DNA of 64,000 bases, from positions 62,001 through 126,000 of the forward strand of contig VRVR01000049.1 in the NCBI GenBank assembly GCA_009859145.1, written 5' to 3'. The notes under the pieces were generated by a model that did no database searches, had not been told where the DNA came from, and was given only the letters and a program-made list of their open reading frames with translations. The DNA is from Andalucia godoyi (lineage: Eukaryota; Discoba; Jakobea; Jakobida; Andaluciidae). Of this stretch, positions 58,418 through 64,000 are shown one piece after another. Position 1 is the stretch's first letter, and each line of letters opens with the position of its first letter. The translations under genes were made by a program, and so were the position numbers.

Positions 58418-59344
58418 TCACGATCTTCTGCCTTGTTGCTGGAGAGCGTGTTGTGAAAATTGTCCAAGTGGTGGGGCATTCGGCACTCGGCCACCTGCAA
58501 CTGTCGGAGGTACCGAGCTCAAGAACGGCCCTGCAGTTCGCAGCGGAATTGGTCCCTCTGATCGACCTTGAGCCATCATTGGTGTTACCGCAGTTCGCTT
58601 TCTACGACCACCGGCATCGTCATCGTCACCATCACCATCGTCGTCGACGTCGTCGTGTTCCTCATCGCCATCCTCCATGTCAGGCATGTGATCTGCGGAA
58701 ATCGAAAACACTGGTGACGATTTGTGGACCTTGTATCCAAACACCCTTGGCTCAAACACCTCGGACGCCTTCATTGGCACATGTTCCGGAAACTGCATGA
58801 GGAAAATAAACGGAAAAGATGTTCCAAAATATGCGCCGTCAAGCACCTGGTGGCGCGTGGACCTCGGAGCATACACATCCATGCACTTCGGACAGTACAG
58901 CTTGACGGTGTTCTGGCGTGGGACATCCGTAAGTGCAATTGGAAGCAAGTGCTGGCCATTGCAAAAGACTCTAGGACATCTCCCGAATTCCGCATTCTTG
59001 AACTTCTGTTCCATTGCCTGCAGCCCGTGAGCAGTGATGATGTAGCGCGCGTGGATCAGTCCGTACATAAACTCCGCCGACGACTCGATTGCTTCCTCTT
59101 CCTCTGGAGTAATATCGTCTTGTGGAGGCGCATCCAAAATCGTTTCCAGCGCCGCCTCGTAAAAATCTACTTGTTGCGCAACTCCGAAAATGTTGAAGTC
59201 ATCCTGGATAAACTCTTCGTCAACCTCGCAGAAAAAATCATTTCCTTTCAATCCTGTATACCATTGAATCCATCCGAGATCCTCAGACCCATTCTCCGAA
59301 TAAGGAGACGACTCCTGCTCCACGTCCTCTTCTCCTGCGAGCAT
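58418..59344 (-). CDS. CSNK2B: casein kinase 2 regulatory subunit beta
   Basis: 308 residues from the ATG at 59344. The CK2-beta core is clear: WIQWYTGLKGNDFFCEVDEEFIQDDFN, the acidic ITPEEEEAIESSAEFMYGLIHARYI, and a zinc ribbon of CPRVFC then CPKC. The conserved YCPKCMDVYAPRS, GAYFGTSFPFIFLMQFPEHVP and FGYKVHKSS follow. Unlike the ~215-residue animal protein it carries an extra C-terminal tail of ~80 residues: an acidic (Asp/Glu)n run, then a Gly/Arg, Pro and Gln-rich end. CK2 beta dimerises through the zinc ribbon and tethers two catalytic subunits. Confidence 0.96.
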   Translation of the reverse strand: MLAGEEDVEQESSPYSENGSEDLGWIQWYTGLKGNDFFCEVDEEFIQDDFNIFGVAQQVDFYEAALETILDAPPQDDITPEEEEAIESSAEFMYGLIHARYIITAHGLQAMEQKFKNAEFGRCPRVFCNGQHLLPIALTDVPRQNTVKLYCPKCMDVYAPRSTRHQVLDGAYFGTSFPFIFLMQFPEHVPMKASEVFEPRVFGYKVHKSSPVFSISADHMPDMEDGDEEHDDVDDDGDGDDDDAGGRRKRTAVTPMMAQGRSEGPIPLRTAGPFLSSVPPTVAGGRVPNAPPLGQFSQHALQQQGRRS

Positions 59345-59752
59345 ATTTTTACAAAACCTGCCTCTGCCTCTCAATTAAGCGCACCCACGCCCACGCACAC
59401 ACCCACGTACACACCCACGTACACACACAGAAAGAGAGATGGAAATTTGAAAAGGAACAATCAGAAATGCACGGGAAAAAAAAAACGACTGACAGAAATG
59501 GAAATCGGGTTGTGTCAGCGTATGTGTGTGTGAGCGTGTGAGCGGCGGTGATGATGACTGAATAGAGGAGTGTCTGGGAAAAAAGGCGAGGAGCAGATGT
59601 AGCATCACATCGCCATTCGCGTGATGCTAGTAGCGTCCTGTCTCGTTTTCTATTTCCTTCTTCTTCTTCTTCTTCTTCTTCTTCTTCATACTCACTTTTG
59701 TGTGTGTGTGTTCTGTTCTGTTCTGTTTTTTGATTTGCAGCAAGACGGCGAA
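59345..59752. other. intergenic region between divergent CK2 beta and TOM7 genes
   Basis: It holds imperfect (CACACGTA)-type repeats at 59385-59428, a (GT) run near 59520, a (CTT)n run at 59654-59688 and a (GT)n run near 59700. The text TTTTTTGATTTGCAG ending at 59740 looks like a 3' splice site, so a non-coding first exon of the TOM7 gene may lie here. Confidence 0.5.
59654..59688. repeat. (CTT)n microsatellite in TOM7 leader
   Basis: About eleven CTT units lie roughly 65 bp upstream of the TOM7 start codon, on its coding strand. Confidence 0.95.
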
Positions 59753-60210
59753 ATGGAGCAAGACATGTATCTTCCGGAAGGCGAAGAGCAGGTTGAAATG
59801 ACCTTTTCGGACCTCACAACGTCACAAAAGGCCCAATATGCGGGGCTTGTAGGATTTGGAATCAGCAAGGTTTGTCTCGTTTCTCATTTTGTCATTCTGA
59901 TTACGGTAATCGACACCATCTTGGGGCTGGACTTCATTTGAACACAAAACCGGGTTTCCGGCATTGCACTTGTTCGCATTCCTTTCCCCCCAAATGTTTC
60001 TTTATTTAATTTCCAGTTCTTTCTGCCTCGTTCAGTTCTAACAGACTCGGTTTCCTTCTTCGTTGCTGGTTTTGTTCAATTTATGTGCAGCTGTTGATTC
60101 GATTTGGTCTGCTTCCGGGAATGCTTCTGTATAGCATGTACAAACTGAAGCCGTCGACTTCGCTCATTGAACTCGTTCTTCCTTTCCCTTCTGCTCTTCC
60201 TCCACAATAA
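59753..60210 (+). CDS. TOM7: TOM7, mitochondrial outer membrane translocase subunit (two exons)
   Basis: Exon 1 is 59753-59869 (39 codons) and exon 2 is 60091-60210 (39 codons plus stop). The intron at 59870-60090 starts GTTTGT, ends ATGTGCAG and is phase 0. The 78-residue product has an acidic N-terminus, then QYAGLVGFGISK joined to LLIRFGLLPGMLLYSMYKL, and ends PSTSLIELVLPFPSALPPQ. TOM7 shows the same plan in yeast and animals: one membrane helix with a 'RWGFIPLVIYLG'-like core and a C-terminal '..LLSPLP' stretch. TOM7 stabilises the TOM import channel around Tom40. The gene is too short and too split for simple ORF finding. Confidence 0.75.
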
Positions 60211-60529
60211 ATCGGTAGTGAATGGGGGGGGGATATGGGATGGATCTTCCGCTTCCCGTAATTCCGTCTTTGCTTCTTTCGCTCTTCCAACTTCGCCTTA
60301 GATAATCAACCACCAGAAATAAACCCAGTCATTCTTTTTATATTATAATCATAAAAATAAAAATAAAAAGTAAAATCAAAAGGAATTAATATAAAGAATC
60401 TTATTTAGCGTTTTTTAAACTTTTGGATGATGTGTCGCACGGGACGGGGTTGGTTTCTCGTGGATGTGCTGATTTGAAGAGCGTCGTACCAGATTCAACA
60501 CGTTGTTTAAGAAAGGGCACAACATCCCT
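60211..60529. other. intergenic spacer, A/T-rich
   Basis: 3' flank of TOM7 with a G-run near 60226 and very A/T-rich text at 60330-60410 containing several AATAAA-like signals. No gene is seen. Confidence 0.55.
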
Positions 60530-60935
60530 CCGCTCGCCAAAACATGAATCATTATTGATGTTGGCTAAGCGGTCACCGAAGACAGATCCAAGCCACATGC
60601 TTTTCATTTTTAATTTGGGGGCGAGCACCAACTCTTCAATGCAGATTGCTCTGCATCAAAAAAGATCGTCGCCACCACGAGCTTCTAGGTTCTCGGTATC
60701 TTCGGGCATGGTCGGTTTTGAGTTTGCTGGGAAGATCCGTTTCTTTTTTTTCTTTTCTGTTTTGGAGCCATGGAGATGCTTTTGTCTTTGATGAAAGGGG
60801 GCTGCTTGAGGGTTCGATAACATAAAATCAAGCAAATAGAGAATAAAAGACTCTGTCGAATGAAAAGAAATTCTGGACTTGACTACGGTAGGAAAATCAT
60901 GTTGTTTTTCATGGTCAACGCTGATGCACAAACCT
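60530..60935 (-). mobile_element. dispersed repeat, copy 3
   Basis: It shares with copies 1 and 2 the right-hand part (CATGAATCATTATTGATG, GACAGATCCAAGCCAC, hairpin) and the left-hand GACTTGACTACGGTAGGA. With copy 1 alone it shares the segment around 60690-60825 (TCTTCGGGCATGG, GGAGCCATG, GAGGGTTCGAT). It lacks the Fanzor-like core held by copy 2, so it looks like an internally deleted, non-autonomous derivative. On the minus strand one frame across its right end reads AICIEELVLAP then MWLGSVFGDRLAN, whose counterparts are visible in the other copies. Confidence 0.65.
60639..60656 (-). ncRNA. conserved hairpin with GCAA loop inside repeat copy 3
   Basis: Perfect 7-bp stem ATGCAGA/TCTGCAT with a GCAA loop on the minus strand, identical to the one at 9442-9459. 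The counterpart in copy 2 (45840-45857) has lost pairing in the second arm (TTTACAA on the plus strand). Candidate guide-RNA scaffold remnant; inference only. Confidence 0.3.
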
Positions 60936-61155
60936 GTCGACCGCTTCGTGTTGCAGATGTATGGTTCGCAGGTTCTAGTGAATGTCTAGTCGATTGATGC
61001 AGGTTCACTGAAACATGCAAGAAAGAAAGAGGAGCACGAGAACAAATGAGACTATGCTCAACTAAAGGCGTTTCCGTGAGTGCAATTCTCAGAATTTGCA
61101 TTCGGAAACGAGCTGAGGTAGAGCTTTGAACTGCGAAGAATCGACTGTCGAAGAC

Positions 61156-64000
61156 ATGTCTCGGAGACCGGTTGAGCGAGGCACGGAGCCTGCGCGGGTT
61201 TCCTTTGAGGGGCCCCGAGGTCGTGTGGATGAAGCCGTGAGAAGATCACTGGATATTGTCCGAATCAGTACGGAAATGCGGGTTCGTACGCAGCACCGAA
61301 TTGAGAAGCGCAAACGAGGAATTAAACACCGCGTCATGAAAAAGGATGATTTGAAAAGAGAGATTGTGATGGATGATCACAAGATCGGCCTGGCAGATCT
61401 GGCTGCCCGTCTGACAACAAGCGTGGACGTGGAGAATCCAAGTCAGAGCCAAGGTCTCTCTGAGGAAGAGGCAGACAGAAGACTAAAGGCAAACGGACCG
61501 AACGCTTTGACTCCCCCGAAAACAATCCCGGAGTGGCTGAAGTTTCTGGGTCAGTTCACTGGGTTCTTTTCGCTCCTGCTGGAAGCTGGTGGAATCCTCT
61601 GCTTTGTCGCGTATGCACTGCAGCCCGAATTTCCAGACAATCTGTGGCTGGGAATTGCACTATGGGTCGTTGTCGTCTTCACCGCACTGTTCACATACTC
61701 GCAAGAGCGCAAGTCTGCGAATGTGCTCGCTGGATTTCGACACTTGGTTCCTCAGATGAGCAAGGTTGTGCGTTCTGGACAAGTCCGTGAAGTCCCATCT
61801 TCAAACCTGGTTGTCGGGGACGTCATCGTGCTCAAGGGTGGTGACAAGGTGCCCGCCGATGGGCGCGTTATGCTTTCCAACGGCCTCAAAGTTGACAATT
61901 CGTCTCTTACGGGAGAAGCGGAGTCGCTGAGCCGAGTTGCTGAATGCACCAACGACAATCCGATGGAAACAAAGAACATGATCTTCTACGGGACGCTGTG
62001 CACGGAGGGAACAGGGTTCGCCATTGTCATTCGTACTGGAGACGAAACGCTGATTGGAAGAATTGCAGGATTGGCGAGCACAGCTACCACGGAGATGACG
62101 CCCCTGCGCAGAGAGATCATCTACTTTACCAAGCTGACGTCTGCACTGGCCATTTCGCTTGGAGTGCTCTTTTTTGTGCTCAGTCTAGTGCTCGGAAATT
62201 CCTTTCTTCAAGCCGTCATCTACGGCATCGGTTTACTGGTGTCCCTCGTTCCAGAAGGACTGCTTCCAACACTCACGGTCGCTCTGACCCTCACTGCTTC
62301 CAAAATGGCTCAGAAAAAGGTTCTTGTGAAGAACTTGGAGTCTGTGGAGACCTTGGGATCCACAACCACAATTTGCAGTGACAAGACAGGAACGCTCACG
62401 CAAAATCGCATGACGGTATCGCATCTCTGGTACAATCGTCAGATCGTCACTTCTGATCCTGTTGTTTCGGAAGGCTCGTTTGATCCGTTTGAACCGTCCT
62501 TCCAGCATCTGCTTCGCACTTGCATCATCTGCAACAAGGCCGAGTTTGAGCCGGTACCCGCGGGAGCTACTGCAGATCCGAACGTTTTGAATCGCAAGAC
62601 GGTAGGCGATGCATCGGAATCTGCGCTCATCAAATTTGGACAACCGCTGTGCCCAATCTCGAGGCTGAGAAGCGATTTTGTGAAAATTGCCGAGCTTCCT
62701 TTTAATTCGACAAACAAGTTCCAGATTTCGATCCATCGCCAGCCTGCGTATGTTCGAGATGGAATTGTTCTTCAGAGCAGCAGTTCCAAAAAGGTGGTGA
62801 TTGCTGTTGGGTCATCTCGTGTGCAAGATGTCTCAGCGAACGAAGACGCCAGCTCCAGCTCCAACGTGGACACCAACACAATCGAACCGACCGTGAACAA
62901 TATGCCTCGTCTGTTGGTCATGAAGGGCGCTCCGGAGCGGGTTCTGGATCGATGCTCCACGTACCTGGACAAACGAGGGCAGAAGGCTCCTGTTGACGAT
63001 GCCTTTCGCGCGGCGTTTGACAAAGCCTGCAATGATCTAATGTCGTTAGGAGAGCGAGTGCTGGGGTTCGCGGAAGCGGAGCTGGACCCACAGAAGTTTC
63101 CCCCTTCGTTTGACAGCCAGTACGACTTTGAACACGAAGACAGACATCCAGGATTCCATGCCATGACTTTCGTGGGCTTGGTATCGCTAATTGATCCTCC
63201 TCGTCTGGCAGTCCCAGAGGCGGTGGCGAAGTGCCGTTCTGCGGGAATCCGTGTGATCATGGTTACCGGAGATCATCCAAGCACGGCTAAAGCGATTGCC
63301 CGGAATGTGGGCATCGTCACTGCCAAGACAGACGACGAAGTGGCGCTGGAAAACAATATATCGATCAAAGATCTACGCACAACAAGAGATGATTTGTGGC
63401 CGCAGGTTCGTGCGTGTGTCATTCACGGACAAGAAATCCCCGAACTCTCCGAGCACGAGTGGGAGTTTATTCTGTCCAGACCCGAGATTGTTTTTGCCCG
63501 AACCTCGCCGCAGATGAAACTGCAGATTGTCGAGCATTGCCAGAATCGAGGCGAGGTTGTCGCCGTAACGGGCGATGGAGTGAATGATTCTCCAGCCTTG
63601 AAGAAAGCAGACATTGGCATCGCGATGGGCATCACGGGTAGCGACGTTGCAAAAGAGGCTGCTGACATGCTCTTGCTGGATGACAACTTCGCTTCCATCG
63701 TTGCAGGTGTGGAGGAAGGAAGGCTCATCTTTGACAACATCAAAAAGTGCATTGCATACATGCTGGTTGTGAACATCCCTGAAGTTGTGCCGTTCATCTT
63801 TTTCTCGCTCTTCGGTTTTCCGCTTGCCCTTTCTGTCATCCTTGTGCTGCTCCTGTCCCTTGGTACCGACATGCTACCGGCCATTGCGCTGGCGTACGAA
63901 GAACCTGAACAGGACATTATGAACCGAAAGCCACGAAACGCACTAACAGATCGCATGGTGACTTCGCGTCTCATTTCATTGTCGTACCTCCAGTTGGGTA
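61156..64000 (+). CDS. Na+/K+-ATPase-like P-type ATPase alpha subunit, 5' part
   Basis: The frame opens with the ATG at 61156 and runs uninterrupted to the window edge (948 residues seen; the last helices lie outside). A basic N-terminus precedes the cation-ATPase N domain. The actuator loop has DNSSLTGEAES where TGES is usual. SLVPEGLLPTLTVALTLTAS is M4, and ICSDKTGTLTQNRM carries the phosphorylated Asp409. GDGVNDSPALKKADIGIAMG is the hinge motif. M5 reads NIPEVVPF and M6 LSLGTDMLPAIALAYEEPE, then RKPRNALTDRMV. This is the type IIC (Na/K, H/K) pattern, but the M6 residue matching animal Asp804 is Ser while the Asp808 match is kept. It may be a Na+ or atypical Na+/K+ pump; no beta subunit is in view. 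Confidence 0.93.
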   Translation, partial: MSRRPVERGTEPARVSFEGPRGRVDEAVRRSLDIVRISTEMRVRTQHRIEKRKRGIKHRVMKKDDLKREIVMDDHKIGLADLAARLTTSVDVENPSQSQGLSEEEADRRLKANGPNALTPPKTIPEWLKFLGQFTGFFSLLLEAGGILCFVAYALQPEFPDNLWLGIALWVVVVFTALFTYSQERKSANVLAGFRHLVPQMSKVVRSGQVREVPSSNLVVGDVIVLKGGDKVPADGRVMLSNGLKVDNSSLTGEAESLSRVAECTNDNPMETKNMIFYGTLCTEGTGFAIVIRTGDETLIGRIAGLASTATTEMTPLRREIIYFTKLTSALAISLGVLFFVLSLVLGNSFLQAVIYGIGLLVSLVPEGLLPTLTVALTLTASKMAQKKVLVKNLESVETLGSTTTICSDKTGTLTQNRMTVSHLWYNRQIVTSDPVVSEGSFDPFEPSFQHLLRTCIICNKAEFEPVPAGATADPNVLNRKTVGDASESALIKFGQPLCPISRLRSDFVKIAELPFNSTNKFQISIHRQPAYVRDGIVLQSSSSKKVVIAVGSSRVQDVSANEDASSSSNVDTNTIEPTVNNMPRLLVMKGAPERVLDRCSTYLDKRGQKAPVDDAFRAAFDKACNDLMSLGERVLGFAEAELDPQKFPPSFDSQYDFEHEDRHPGFHAMTFVGLVSLIDPPRLAVPEAVAKCRSAGIRVIMVTGDHPSTAKAIARNVGIVTAKTDDEVALENNISIKDLRTTRDDLWPQVRACVIHGQEIPELSEHEWEFILSRPEIVFARTSPQMKLQIVEHCQNRGEVVAVTGDGVNDSPALKKADIGIAMGITGSDVAKEAADMLLLDDNFASIVAGVEEGRLIFDNIKKCIAYMLVVNIPEVVPFIFFSLFGFPLALSVILVLLLSLGTDMLPAIALAYEEPEQDIMNRKPRNALTDRMVTSRLISLSYLQLG

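Overview
This window is nuclear DNA from a free-living unicellular eukaryote. It carries U5 snRNP and eIF3 components, V-ATPase, mitochondrial import and calcium-uptake genes, casein kinase 2 and SMC6. Genes are packed on both strands with short A/T-rich spacers. Almost all are single-exon; I can show a spliceosomal intron in only two (a coiled-coil gene near 45.4 kb and a TOM7-like gene near 59.9 kb). The mix of an ERMES subunit (Mdm12-like), a mitochondrial calcium uniporter, an augmin subunit (HAUS6-like), a BRCA1/BARD1-like protein, UVRAG/Vps38-like and C1orf43-like proteins points to a gene-rich heterotrophic protist with a conventional mitochondrion. It is neither an animal, a plant nor a kinetoplastid. 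I cannot name the lineage from sequence alone.

Layout. 0-8.9 kb: 3' part of V-ATPase subunit a, a histidine-phosphatase protein, a large unknown protein and an EF-hand protein. 9.3-10.0 kb: dispersed repeat copy 1. 10.2-16.7 kb: HAUS6-like, an NPPY methyltransferase-like protein, an unknown protein and a possible proteasome-assembly chaperone. 16.7-23.4 kb: SMC6, mitochondrial calcium uniporter, LYR protein and Dim1/U5-15kD. 23.4-30.5 kb: PMS2-type mismatch-repair protein, FCP1-type phosphatase, a KEN-box protein and eIF3e. 30.5-33.9 kb: a gene-poor island. 33.9-45.6 kb: UVRAG/Vps38-like, Mdm12-like, BRCA1/BARD1-like, RNase Z, two coiled-coil proteins and a drug/metabolite transporter. 45.7-46.3 kb: repeat copy 2. 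46.6-59.4 kb: C1orf43-like, GNAT acetyltransferase, PP2C phosphatase, a Ser/Pro-rich protein, HD hydrolase, an OTUD6-N-like protein, cytochrome P450 and CK2 beta. 59.7-64 kb: TOM7, repeat copy 3 and a Na+/K+-ATPase-like P-type pump that runs off the right edge.

The genes do not form operons. They are independent housekeeping units with a loose mitochondrial theme (MCU, LYR, Mdm12, TOM7, RNase Z with a possible presequence) and a genome-stability/mitosis theme (SMC6, PMS2, BRCA1/BARD1-like, HAUS6, a KEN/D-box protein).

The most unusual structure is a three-copy dispersed repeat family. The copies are internally deleted relative to each other and all lie in the same orientation. One copy keeps a decayed reading frame resembling the RuvC half of Fanzor/TnpB RNA-guided nucleases. 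Two copies keep a perfect 7-bp hairpin with a GCAA loop in the part shared by all three. This would fit a eukaryotic OMEGA (Fanzor) element and its non-autonomous derivatives, but it is inferred by eye.
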